From an uncultured Steroidobacter sp. (lineage in GTDB: Bacteria > Pseudomonadota > Gammaproteobacteria > Steroidobacterales > Steroidobacteraceae): 64,000 nt of DNA. The notes below the pieces were generated by a model. It was not told the origin of the DNA, did no database searches, and saw only the letters and a list, made by a program, of their open reading frames with translations. Shown here one piece after another: positions 1-7,105 of the stretch. The stretch is taken from the NCBI GenBank assembly GCA_937864115.1, contig CALMII010000003.1, positions 124,001 through 188,000 of the forward strand, in the 5' to 3' direction. A program made the position numbers and the translations under genes. The number at the start of each line of letters is the position of its first letter. The first letter of the stretch is position 1.

Positions 1-307
1 GAATCCAGACTGAAGCGGTCCGCCCATCGCCCCCACCCCGCCTGCCGCAGTCCGCGGACTATCAGCCAGATCTGTGACACAGTTGGCACTCCCGGCGACC
101 CTGAAAATGGATGGCAAGCTCCAGATCGGGTGAGACGATATCCCAGTGATCGAGGAAGAACTGGCGGAGCACAAAGTAAACCGACCTATGCCTCGTGCTC
201 CCATCGCACTCTGAGGCGAGGACCCATGGATGGGTATGTTACTCATGACGAGATCGCGCTCTGGGCTCTCCGATGGCTTCCACGTCTGTCAACCATTGGA
301 GTTCGCC
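1..307. other. Left edge, no supported gene
   Basis: No reading frame here has convincing coding character. Short frames are open on both strands but are interrupted or look like shadows. The stretch ends just upstream of the AlpA-like gene and may hold its promoter, although I see no clear -35/-10 pair. It is probably part of the same accessory element as the next two genes. Confidence 0.4.
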
Positions 308-1054
308 ATGTCTCGAATTCTTCGCCGGCGCGAAATCTGCGCCATGACCACCCTGTCCAAAACGACCCTCTATGCGCGAATCAAGGAGGGTTCCTTCCCG
401 AAAGCCATCCAACTCGGCCCCAAAGCCGTCGGATGGCGGGAAGACGAGGTGCTTGCCTGGATGACGGGCCAGCCGCGAAAGGGAGAACCACCCGCCGGGT
501 CGGCCAGCCCGATCGACGCGACTCCTCCCACGGCACCAGCGCCGACTGCCATCACTGCGGCCGACTGTTGCAGAACACAGACCGCGGACAGTTCGGACCC
601 TAGTGAACCGGCGGACGAGGCGGAACTGCTGGCCGACCTCGGACTGACAGAGGACCTGCCCGATGCAGAGTACTTCGCCAAGGCGAGCCAGATCGTGGAG
701 AGCTGCCAGCAGGACGTGGCTGCCATCAACGCACGGGTGGCGGAGCACTATGCCCGCGAGAGGGACGCCCTCAGGCAGCGCCTGAGGGAGAGCGAGGAGC
801 GGCTGAGCCGGATCGAATTCGCCCAGTCCGAGAAACAGCGGCAGTGGTACAGCCTGATCGAGGGAGCCGTGGGCTCGGATGTCGGGAGGTGGCTGCAACT
901 CGTTCAGGCGCTCCTAGAGGCGGGAGACACCCGGTCTGCCATGGCTGTGTATATCGATCCCCCTCCCAGCATCCGCCGGGCCCTGGAATCCTCAGCCGCG
1001 GGCAATCAAGTGCCGCCGGACATGCTCACTGAGCCGCTTTTCAGCGCCGGATAG
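308..1054 (+). CDS. AlpA-like HTH regulator with long C-terminal extension
   Basis: Residues 1-60 match the AlpA/MerR-like winged-helix family: a REICAM segment, a recognition-helix-like SKTTLYARIKEG, then the family's FPKAIQLG and a GWREDEV.AW ending. AlpA proteins regulate or act as excisionase-like factors for integrated elements. I chose the ATG at 308 because the family begins a few residues before REIC; an upstream in-frame start at 230 would add 26 atypical residues. The usual family length is 60-90 residues, whereas this protein has 248. The extra part holds a Pro/Ala-rich linker (about 60-90) and a charged helical, probably coiled-coil stretch (about 135-195). The extension may be a partner-binding domain; its role is unknown. 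It sits with a DUF3800 gene beside tRNA-Glu, as expected for a genomic island end. Confidence 0.65.
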   Translation: MSRILRRREICAMTTLSKTTLYARIKEGSFPKAIQLGPKAVGWREDEVLAWMTGQPRKGEPPAGSASPIDATPPTAPAPTAITAADCCRTQTADSSDPSEPADEAELLADLGLTEDLPDAEYFAKASQIVESCQQDVAAINARVAEHYARERDALRQRLRESEERLSRIEFAQSEKQRQWYSLIEGAVGSDVGRWLQLVQALLEAGDTRSAMAVYIDPPPSIRRALESSAAGNQVPPDMLTEPLFSAG

Positions 1055-1225
1055 GACGCCTCCACCCAAGCGCGCAGGGATGCGCGCCGCTGTCTCGCCT
1101 TCTAGCCCGAAGGCCGCGTATAGGGCACGTAGGGACGCGCGGACCCTTTGACCGCGTTACGATCCCCAGATGCCATCAACAGCCTCATGCTCCTCAAGAA
1201 CAACGACTGATCCGATCCTGCCCGC

Positions 1226-2053
1226 ATGCCACGTGTTCTAAATTTCTACATGGACGATTCAGGCACACGCCTACCGAATCGCAAGCCATTGAGGTTTAAT
1301 CCTAACGTCCGCGACTTTTTCGCGCTCGGCGGCGTCCTGATCAATGAAGAGGACGAGGCAGGCGCTCGCAAGCTGCATTCGGATTTCTGTTCGCGGTGGT
1401 CCATCAACTATCCACTGCATTCCGTGGAAATCCGCCACAGCACGGGCAGATTCACCTGGCTGAAGCGTGACGGCACGGAATACGGCCGGTTCATGAACGA
1501 CCTTACGAAGACCTTGCTGGCGATGGAGGTCCTAGGCGTGACCTGCGCGATCGATCGACCGGGATACGACGCTCGCTACCGAGAGAAATACGGCCGCCGA
1601 CAATGGCATCTCTGCCAGACAGCATTCGCCATTGCGGTCGAGCGTGCGGCGAAGTTCGCGCGACGCGACGGTCGAAAGCTGCGCGTCATGCCAGAGCGCA
1701 GCAGCAAAGCCGATGACGAGCGACTGGTTGGCTACTACAGTGACCTGAGAACGGCGGGCCCGCCCTTTGAGACAACGACGTCGGCACCCTATGCCCCGCT
1801 GACGGCAAAGGAATTTGCTGAGACCCTTCACGAGATCCGGTTTAAATCAAAGTCGTCCCCCATGGGGCAAGTCGCGGATATGTTCTTGTGGCCAATGGCT
1901 ATCGCCGGTTACGACCCTTTGAACCGCGCCTACGTGGCACTGCGAGACGCAAAGCGCCTCATCGAGATTCGTCTGAGGGAGGGACAAGCCGAGGTCTGCG
2001 GGTCCAAATACAGTTGCTTTGAACTCGTGCGGCGGCACCAACGCGGGGGCTAG
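1226..2053 (+). CDS. DUF3800 domain protein
   Basis: The N-terminus reads NFYMDDSGT, the signature YxDDSG opening of DUF3800, a predicted RNase H-fold domain found mostly in mobile elements and defence islands. A second acidic patch is seen around ACAIDRPGYD (residue about 110), and the C-terminal third has the expected charged helices. The length of 275 residues is normal for the family. No good ribosome binding site precedes the ATG. The gene follows the AlpA-like regulator by about 170 bases and ends about 200 bases before tRNA-Glu. The function is not established for the family; nuclease activity is only predicted. Confidence 0.7.
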   Translation: MPRVLNFYMDDSGTRLPNRKPLRFNPNVRDFFALGGVLINEEDEAGARKLHSDFCSRWSINYPLHSVEIRHSTGRFTWLKRDGTEYGRFMNDLTKTLLAMEVLGVTCAIDRPGYDARYREKYGRRQWHLCQTAFAIAVERAAKFARRDGRKLRVMPERSSKADDERLVGYYSDLRTAGPPFETTTSAPYAPLTAKEFAETLHEIRFKSKSSPMGQVADMFLWPMAIAGYDPLNRAYVALRDAKRLIEIRLREGQAEVCGSKYSCFELVRRHQRGG

Positions 2054-2059
2054 AAACGA

Positions 2060-2090
2060 CAAAGGCCCAGATCCTCGATCTGAGCCTTTG
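2060..2090 (+). terminator. Strong stem-loop after the DUF3800 gene
   Basis: Seven bases after the DUF3800 stop there is a two-part hairpin: outer arms CAAAGGC/GCCTTTG and inner arms CAGATC/GATCTG around a CTC loop. It is not followed by a T-run, so it is terminator-like rather than a textbook intrinsic terminator. It could act on either strand. Confidence 0.45.
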
Positions 2091-2260
2091 CGGCGGCCTT
2101 CTTGCGAAGACCTCGTGGGCGATGCCCGATAGCGATACTGACGGCTCCGTCAGTCGGTTTCAAGTGCTACGCACGCTTCCAGGAACCGGTGTTTTTCCCA
2201 CAATTTTCCCATGGGTCGACCGCCCGGGCTTTGATTTAACCCTAAGTACTTGATTAGAAA

Positions 2261-2336
2261 TGGCGTCCCCAAAGGGATTCGAACCCTTGTTACCGCCGTG
2301 AAAGGGCGATGTCCTAGGCCTCTAGACGATGGGGAC
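2261..2336 (-). tRNA. tRNA-Glu (anticodon TTC)
   Basis: Read on the minus strand, the 76-nt gene has acceptor arms GTCCCCA/TGGGGAC, a T-arm with GGTTCGAATC, an anticodon loop CTTTCAC giving TTC, and an encoded CCA end. It is nearly identical to enterobacterial tRNA-Glu. Its 3' end faces the AlpA/DUF3800 element, the orientation expected if that element integrated at this tRNA. Confidence 0.97.
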
Positions 2337-2354
2337 GCACGTACCGACGGGGCT

Positions 2355-2430
<76 letters not shown>

Positions 2431-2514
2431 ACGCGGGAGGCGCGCAATGTATTGAAGGGCCCTCGACCTGTCAAGGCAACTTCGGAGTTCCGAGCGCTTC
2501 AGGAAATGCCTTGC

Positions 2515-3915
2515 TCAGGCCGCCAGTGCAACCTTGCGTGCCGCATCGATGCGCAGCAGCGTCGTCTCGCGTCCCAGCACTTCCAGCGTTACATCGATCG
2601 GCGGCGATACCGACGTCCCGGACACCGCAACGCGGATGGGCTGCGCAACCTTCCCCAACCCGACGTTGAGTGCTGCCGCGACGCTGTTGACGGCATCGTG
2701 GATAGCAGCAGCATTCCACTGCGGAAGCGCTGACAGACGCTCATGAACCGCGGCCAGCACGGGGGCGCTTTCTGCCGTGAGGTTTTTCTTGGCCGCCTTC
2801 TCGTCGTAACCCTTGAGTTCGGCGAAGAAGAACACGCTGTTCTGCGCCATCTCCTTCAGCGTCTTGGCCCTTTCCTGCTGCGCCTTAGCCACAGCGGCAA
2901 GCTTGGCGTTGTCCTCGACCGCGACACCCAGCGCCGCGAACTGGAACTGCAGATGCGGCGCGAGCGACTGCGGCGTCGATCGCATGATGTGCTGCTGATT
3001 CAGCCACAGCAGCTTGTCGGGATTGAAGGCGGACGCCGACTTGTTGACATCCTTGATATCGAACAGCGCCTGCATCTCTTCCAGCGTGAAGACTTCCTGG
3101 TCGCCGTGCGACCAGCCGAGTCTCACGAGATAGTTCAGCAGCGCCGACGGAAGAAAGCCCTCTTCCCGATACTGCAGCACACTGACTGCGCCGTGACGCT
3201 TCGACAGCTTCGCGCCGTCCGCGCCCAGGATCATCGGCACGTGCGCGTATACCGGCGGGGTCGATCCCAGCGCCTTGAGCATGTTGATCTGGCGCGGCGT
3301 GTTGTTCAGGTGATCGTCGCCGCGAATGACATGCGTGATCTTCATGTCCATGTCGTCGACGACGACGCAGAAATTGTAGGTCGGCGTGCCGTCCGATCTT
3401 GCGATGATGAGATCGTCGAGTTCGGTGTTCTGGAACTCGACGTTGCCATGGATCACGTCTTCGACGATGACCGAACCGTCGACGGGGTTGGCAAAGCGGA
3501 TCACCGGATCGACGCCGGGGCGCGGTTCGGTGCGGTGGCGGCACGTTCCGTCGTAGCGCGGCTTCTGCTTCGCGGCCTCCTGCCGGCTGCGCATCTCGGC
3601 GAGTTCTTCCTTGGTGCAGTAGCAGCGGTACGCGTGCCCGTCCTGGACGAATTTCGCAAGCACTTCGCGATAGCGATCCATGCGCCGCGTCTGATAGAAC
3701 GGACCCTCGTCCGCACTCAGTCCGAGCCATTCCATTCCGTCGAGAATGACTTGCGTGGCTTCGTCGGTCGATCGCTCCCGATCGGTATCCTCGATGCGCA
3801 ACACGAACGTGCCGGCATGGCGCTTCGCGTACAGCCAGGAGAACAGCGCAGTCCGGACTCCGCCGATATGCAGCATGCCGGTGGGACTGGGGGCGAAACG
3901 GGTGCGAACGGACAT
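2515..3915 (-). CDS. gltX: Glutamyl-tRNA synthetase
   Basis: Class I aminoacyl-tRNA synthetase that charges tRNA-Glu with glutamate in the cytoplasm. At 466 residues it has the normal length. The HIGH-type motif is at residues 16-19 (HIGG) and the KMSKS-type loop is KLSKR at 236-240. The zinc-site residues C98, C100, C125 and H127 sit at the positions known for E. coli GltX. The start is the ATG giving MSVRTRFAPSPTG; the frame continues upstream for 51 codons, but that part lacks family similarity. The gene lies next to tRNA-Glu and tRNA-Ala, a common arrangement. It is the only clear housekeeping protein in the window and marks the chromosomal side of the attachment site. Confidence 0.97.
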   Translation of the reverse strand: MSVRTRFAPSPTGMLHIGGVRTALFSWLYAKRHAGTFVLRIEDTDRERSTDEATQVILDGMEWLGLSADEGPFYQTRRMDRYREVLAKFVQDGHAYRCYCTKEELAEMRSRQEAAKQKPRYDGTCRHRTEPRPGVDPVIRFANPVDGSVIVEDVIHGNVEFQNTELDDLIIARSDGTPTYNFCVVVDDMDMKITHVIRGDDHLNNTPRQINMLKALGSTPPVYAHVPMILGADGAKLSKRHGAVSVLQYREEGFLPSALLNYLVRLGWSHGDQEVFTLEEMQALFDIKDVNKSASAFNPDKLLWLNQQHIMRSTPQSLAPHLQFQFAALGVAVEDNAKLAAVAKAQQERAKTLKEMAQNSVFFFAELKGYDEKAAKKNLTAESAPVLAAVHERLSALPQWNAAAIHDAVNSVAAALNVGLGKVAQPIRVAVSGTSVSPPIDVTLEVLGRETTLLRIDAARKVALAA

Positions 3916-4003
3916 GTGCGATGAAGCCGCCTGGAATTCTTGAGTTCGTATCGACTTGTGAACCCGACGCGGGACGAAGTCGGCGTCGCATGGCGACGAG
4001 AGA

Positions 4004-4048
4004 TGGTGGGCGGTACAGGGATTGAACCTGTGACCCCTGCCGTGTGAA
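4004..4048 (-). other. attachment site: 3' remnant of tRNA-Val(CAC)
   Basis: On the minus strand these 45 nt match a tRNA-Val(CAC) from the anticodon loop (TTCACAC) through the 3' anticodon strand GGCAG, variable loop, T-arm ACAGGTTCAATCCCTGT and ACCGCCC acceptor strand to CCA. Beyond 4048 the sequence no longer pairs with these arms, so the 5' half is missing. Tyrosine integrases commonly recombine inside tRNA genes and leave such a 3' duplicate at one end. I therefore place the prophage edge here, with phage DNA to the right; the restored complete tRNA should be at the far end, outside the window. Confidence 0.8.
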
Positions 4049-4082
4049 TGACGGGCGACCTGATCCAATACAACGGGTTAAC

Positions 4083-4127
4083 GTATCGCGAGGATACTTG
4101 CGGTATCACGACGTATCAAGCGGATAC
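4083..4127. repeat. Five GTATC/GATAC boxes at exact 10-bp spacing
   Basis: GTATC occurs at 4083, 4103 and 4113, and its reverse complement GATAC at 4093 and 4123. Every box starts exactly 10 bp after the previous one, so all face the same side of the helix. The array begins 35 bp inside the prophage from the tRNA remnant. By position it could be arm-type sites for the integrase or sites for an excisionase/RDF; this is inference. Confidence 0.7.
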
Positions 4128-4162
4128 AGCTTCCCGCGTTGGAAATGCGTAGGATTGGCTGG

Positions 4163-4192
4163 TTGACGGTATTGATCAAATTTGAGTAAGGT
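4163..4192 (+). promoter_or_regulatory. Operator (4173-4188) with candidate rightward early promoter
   Basis: The 16-bp site TGATCAAATTTGAGTA at 4173-4188 belongs to the palindrome family repeated at six loci. A good -35 (TTGACG, 4163-4168) precedes it, and a weak -10 (TAAGGT, 4187-4192, 18-bp spacing) overlaps its right end. The operator would therefore fill the spacer of a promoter for the small genes starting at 4278. Confidence 0.6.
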
Positions 4193-4223
4193 AGATGCAT
4201 CCTGAGAGAGGGCCATAGCGCCC

Positions 4224-4256
4224 CGCCCCGAGATCGGTCCGGACCGGCTCGGGGCG
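4224..4256 (+). other. GC-rich hairpin in the leader of the first early gene
   Basis: The 9-bp arms CGCCCCGAG (4224-4232) and CTCGGGGCG (4248-4256) enclose the perfect palindrome CGGTCCGGACCG (4235-4246). It lies in the putative 5' leader of the gene at 4278, has no T-run, and may be an RNA structure or a protein-binding palindrome. Confidence 0.4.
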
Positions 4257-4277
4257 CCGAACGACTGGGGAGACAAG

Positions 4278-4574
4278 ATGAAAACACGCGAAGAACTCCA
4301 GGCCGCCGTCGATGAGGTCGCTGCCGTAGACGCGAGTCATCTCAAGATTTCTCGCGATCTCATGCATGTCTTTGCCGCCCTAATCGTTCAGAACGGCGGG
4401 GAATTGGTTGTTAAGAGATCTGCCATTGAGGATGTCGACCCGTCCAGTGCGGTCGAGTGGAGCATCGACGGCGATACTCGCAACGTGATTTTCCGTGTGG
4501 TTAAGCGCGCGGCCGGCGAGCGGGCGACGAATGACGGCTGGGACGATGCAGCCAAGGAAAGGTCGAGCAAGTGA
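4278..4574 (+). CDS. Phage hypothetical protein, 98 aa
   Basis: This is the first gene of the rightward early cluster, preceded by a good GGGGAGA ribosome binding site. The product is a small charged protein with a helical N-terminal half and a strand-rich stretch VVFR-like near residues 60-75; I do not recognise a family. Its stop overlaps the GTG start of the next gene, which implies translational coupling. Expression is probably governed by the operator-containing promoter at 4163-4192. Confidence 0.65.
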   Translation: MKTREELQAAVDEVAAVDASHLKISRDLMHVFAALIVQNGGELVVKRSAIEDVDPSSAVEWSIDGDTRNVIFRVVKRAAGERATNDGWDDAAKERSSK

Positions 4575-4822
4575 ACGGCGAACTCTTCCCTGTCGCCACG
4601 CGCCAGCGCCTGGCCCGACGTCCGCGCCGCGTGATGATGCACGTCACCGATGCTGGCCTGCGCGAGGATGGCGCTGATATCGCCTGCTTCCGCTGCGGTA
4701 AATGCGGGCATGAGGTCGACTGGATCGAGTATCGGAACGTCAGTGAGGCGAAGCGCGGGGTGCCGTGCCCGAAGTGCAATGGGGAGGAATCGCTGTACCT
4801 GCGGCAGGATATGGTGGCATGA
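4571..4822 (+). CDS. Small zinc-ribbon phage protein
   Basis: An 83-residue protein starting at GTG, overlapping the previous stop by 4 bases. Two CxxC pairs, CFRCGKCGHE (about residues 36-45) and CPKC (about 67-70), form a typical zinc ribbon. The next gene starts inside its stop codon (ATGA). It is unassigned; single zinc ribbons of this kind occur in many phage early operons as nucleic-acid- or protein-binding factors. Confidence 0.65.
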   Translation: MNGELFPVATRQRLARRPRRVMMHVTDAGLREDGADIACFRCGKCGHEVDWIEYRNVSEAKRGVPCPKCNGEESLYLRQDMVA

Positions 4823-5298
4823 GCGTCATTCAAACCAACACATGGACCTGCGACATCTGCGGCGCTACCGATGGCGTGTCCAAGGATACGGACGCGTACA
4901 GCGACCCCGTCGTTGTGCCGCCGAAGGGCTGGCTGACCGACCTGGTGGTTCCGATCGAGTATCGGATTCATCCCTTGAACGATTGTGCTGATGCATGTCC
5001 GACGTGCGCAGACACGCCGAACTGGCGGCTGTACAAGGCGCGCAACTCGTTCCCGCAAGAGGTGATCGACAAGCTCGGGCGCCATCCGCGCGTCGGCGAC
5101 TGGTACATGCCGTGCTGTATCGAAGATCTGCAGCGAGTCGGGGAAGGCCTGATCTATGACCTGCCTGACCTGCTGGAAGAGAATGGCGGATCTATCTGGG
5201 GATCGCTTGAAGAAGCTATCGCTGATTGCGAAAGCACTGACGGTCCGGCGGACCCGGCAAGAGTGGCGCTGCTCAAAGCGCAAGAGGAAGCGTCATGA
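4819..5298 (+). CDS. Phage hypothetical protein with cysteine pairs, 159 aa
   Basis: Starts at the ATG overlapping the previous stop. The N-terminus has WTCDICGATDG and, about 45 residues later, CADACPTCAD, so four or more cysteines could bind zinc. The middle of the protein is unlike anything I recognise, and the C-terminus is acidic. The stop overlaps the next start (ATGA), continuing the chain of coupled genes. Confidence 0.65.
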   Translation: MSVIQTNTWTCDICGATDGVSKDTDAYSDPVVVPPKGWLTDLVVPIEYRIHPLNDCADACPTCADTPNWRLYKARNSFPQEVIDKLGRHPRVGDWYMPCCIEDLQRVGEGLIYDLPDLLEENGGSIWGSLEEAIADCESTDGPADPARVALLKAQEEAS

Positions 5299-5609
5299 AC
5301 GGAACCGACAAAACCCTCCTCGCCCAGCGCCAGATCGACTACGCGGAAGCCCTTCGGCAAACGAAGCTGTTCTTCGCGAATGTCCACTTAGACCTGCTCC
5401 ACGGTCGCGCGCATGTCGAGATCCATGAGCGCGGCGAACGGTACCGCGTCACGGTGCGGGCTCGGGCCATGGGCGAGACCTGCGTCGACAAAGATGAGGC
5501 GGCCGAATGGCTCGCGAATATGTCTTATCAGCTCGAACGCGACATTCCTTGCGGTACCATCAACTTCGTTCCGAACGGATCGTCAACGGACATCATAGTC
5601 ATCAGATAG
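5295..5609 (+). CDS. Phage hypothetical protein, 104 aa
   Basis: Coupled to the preceding gene by an ATGA overlap. A helical N-terminus (residues 8-30) is followed by alternating strands (HVEIHERGERYRVTVRAR) and a C-terminal segment ending in TDIIVIR. No family is recognised. It is followed by a gap with a good GGAG site serving the next small frame. Confidence 0.6.
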   Translation: MNGTDKTLLAQRQIDYAEALRQTKLFFANVHLDLLHGRAHVEIHERGERYRVTVRARAMGETCVDKDEAAEWLANMSYQLERDIPCGTINFVPNGSSTDIIVIR

Positions 5610-5627
5610 GGCAAGGAGCCTTCTCCA

Positions 5628-5792
5628 ATGGCACGGACGCCATACAAGCAGAAACCCCTCATTGCGATCGCCCGCCGTCTGAAGGCCGAGCGCGATCAAG
5701 CCTCTCCGCCGCGTGCTGTCGTGACCTCAGACTCGCCCCATGAGCGAGTTTCGGCCAGTCACAACCATCCACGACCTGTTCCTCCTGGATGA
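5628..5792 (+). CDS. Possible small basic protein, 54 aa
   Basis: An ATG with a GGAG ribosome binding site about nine bases upstream opens a 54-codon frame. It starts with a basic helix-like segment (KPLIAIARRLKAERDQ) and ends in a Pro/His-rich tail. It overlaps the next gene by 53 bases in another frame, which weakens the case for the C-terminal part. It may be real or only a fragment of an older gene. Confidence 0.4.
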   Translation: MARTPYKQKPLIAIARRLKAERDQASPPRAVVTSDSPHERVSASHNHPRPVPPG

Positions 5793-5988
5793 TGCGGAGA
5801 TCGAGGCCGGCTACTGGGCTGGTCGCCGCGGCGATCCCGAACCGGGCAACCAGTCCAGCCGTGCGTATTGGCATGGCTGGAGAAACGGCCGCGTCGACGC
5901 GGGAAAGCGAAAGCCGGACAAGGGACAGGTCAGGCTGCGCTGCGTGCTGCTGTCCAATGCGATCGCGGGCAGCCAATTCCTGCAGTGA
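5740..5988 (+). CDS. RMF-like small phage protein
   Basis: An 82-residue protein with GYWAGRRGD.EPG followed by YWHGWRNGRVD. The pattern of paired aromatic/Gly/Arg blocks resembles the short ribosome-modulation-factor-like proteins seen in phages and proteobacteria. It has no obvious strong SD. Its stop overlaps the GTG start of the metallopeptidase gene. The assignment rests on motif resemblance only. Confidence 0.55.
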   Translation: MSEFRPVTTIHDLFLLDDAEIEAGYWAGRRGDPEPGNQSSRAYWHGWRNGRVDAGKRKPDKGQVRLRCVLLSNAIAGSQFLQ

Positions 5989-6518
5989 GCGACGATCTCT
6001 CACATCCGTACGCTCTGCCGGATGACAACGAGTCTCACCCTGCCCGCTTTGCCGAGTCGATTCTGAAGCTGCCAGAGCACGCGCACCTGGTCGATGGCGA
6101 AGCCGGCATCGACTATCTGCTGCGCACTCATGAGCGCATCAAGGGCGGTCGCTACGTGCTCGGTACAGCCCACATGCCATCCGTGCAGGGCGAGCTGAAA
6201 GAATGCTTCGAGTGGCTGCTGTTCATGTTGTTCGGCCGATTGCCGGACTTCTTGATCGTGCTCGACCGTGCCTACTGGGAGCAGGCGACGCCACTGCAGC
6301 GCGAAATATTGATCTATCACGAGCTGACGCACTGCATCCAGAAGGTGGACATGTACGGTGCGCCGCGCTTCCATCGTGACGGTCGGCCAATGTGGGGATT
6401 GCGCGGGCACGACGTTGAAGAGTTCACGGCGGTGGTCCGTCGCTATGGCGCATATAGCCAGGACATTGCCGGATTCATTGCTGCCGCGATCGAGGGAAAC
6501 CGTGCTCACGGCCGATGA
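5985..6518 (+). CDS. Putative phage zinc metallopeptidase (HELTH)
   Basis: Begins at GTG overlapping the previous stop; this gives 177 residues starting with a valine codon followed by SDDLSHPYALPD. The zincin motif HELTH lies in IYHELTHC (about residues 110-117), preceded by a hydrophobic strand FLIVLDRAYW. A downstream HDVEEF supplies further acidic and His ligands. The family of short phage metallopeptidases has no established substrate. It overlaps the sigma factor gene by 17 bases and is coexpressed with it. Confidence 0.75.
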   Translation: MSDDLSHPYALPDDNESHPARFAESILKLPEHAHLVDGEAGIDYLLRTHERIKGGRYVLGTAHMPSVQGELKECFEWLLFMLFGRLPDFLIVLDRAYWEQATPLQREILIYHELTHCIQKVDMYGAPRFHRDGRPMWGLRGHDVEEFTAVVRRYGAYSQDIAGFIAAAIEGNRAHGR

Positions 6519-7086
6519 GTTCGACCGCGCTGTGCGCGAGGCAATGCCGACGCTGAAGCGAACGGCCCTGAGGCTGACCGGAACCCAGAGCGATGCCGAC
6601 GACGTGCTGCAGGACGGCCTGATGCGCGCATGGATCTACCGGCACAAGTTCGAAGGAGGCAACTTCCTCGGTTGGGCCTGTGTAGTGATGACCTACCAGT
6701 ATTTCGCGGTCCTGCGCCGCAAGCGCCACCGGCCTGAAGGACACTGCGCCGACATCAATGTGCAGCCGGCGCGCTTTGATGACATGGACAGGCACCTGGA
6801 TGCCGAGCGCACGGTGCGCGCGATCCTGGACGATATCTTCCCGCGGACGGGCGACAGCCTGCTTCCTGTCCTGTCGTCACTCGCGATCGACGAGGATAGC
6901 TACGAGGTCGTTGCCAAGCGTCTGGCGCTGGAATTGGGGACCGTGAAAAGTCGCATGTTCCGCGCCAGGGCGAAGTTGCAGCGCATGCTCGGAACTGACC
7001 GGTACGCGATCTGCGTCGGCGAGCCGGCGGATCCTGATTTCGTCGCTTACGACGAGATCATTGATAGTGATAGTGCGGACCGGTAG
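6502..7086 (+). CDS. Phage-encoded ECF-type sigma-70 factor
   Basis: A 194-residue protein started at GTG (GAGGGA site upstream). Region 2 is visible as DADDVLQDGLMRAW, with FLGWACVVMTYQYFAVLRRKRHR following (-10 recognition and core binding). Region 4 is visible as SYEVVAKRLALELGTVKSRMFRARAKL, the HTH for -35 contact. Region 3 is missing, as in ECF factors. The gene ends 20 bases before the first ATG of the terminase operon, and the repeated late-promoter-like motif begins right at its stop. I infer that it redirects host RNA polymerase to the phage late promoters; an anti-sigma partner is not evident. Confidence 0.8.
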   Translation: MLTADEFDRAVREAMPTLKRTALRLTGTQSDADDVLQDGLMRAWIYRHKFEGGNFLGWACVVMTYQYFAVLRRKRHRPEGHCADINVQPARFDDMDRHLDAERTVRAILDDIFPRTGDSLLPVLSSLAIDEDSYEVVAKRLALELGTVKSRMFRARAKLQRMLGTDRYAICVGEPADPDFVAYDEIIDSDSADR

Positions 7087-7099
7087 TGACACTACTCTC
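7084..7099 (+). promoter_or_regulatory. Late-promoter-like motif, copy 1
   Basis: TA-GTGAC-AC-TAC-TC-TC, ending 6 nt before the ATG at 7106. It fits the family consensus TC-GTGAC-N2-TAC-N2-TC except for the second base. It overlaps the end of the sigma factor gene. There is no SD sequence between motif and ATG. Confidence 0.65.
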
Positions 7100-7105
7100 A
7101 CTCTC

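Noticed and set aside
1070..1087. GCGCGCA/TGCGCGC hairpin as terminator of the AlpA-like gene
   Set aside because: Stem is good but no T-run follows and GC-rich hairpins of this size are frequent at this composition.
2743..3924. Long plus-strand frame of 393 codons across gltX
   Set aside because: It is antisense to a certain housekeeping gene and has shadow composition (rich in R, V, H).
4049..4080. Possible intact tRNA extending beyond 4048
   Set aside because: The sequence past the anticodon loop does not pair with the GGCAG anticodon strand or the ACCGCCC acceptor strand, so only a 3' remnant exists.
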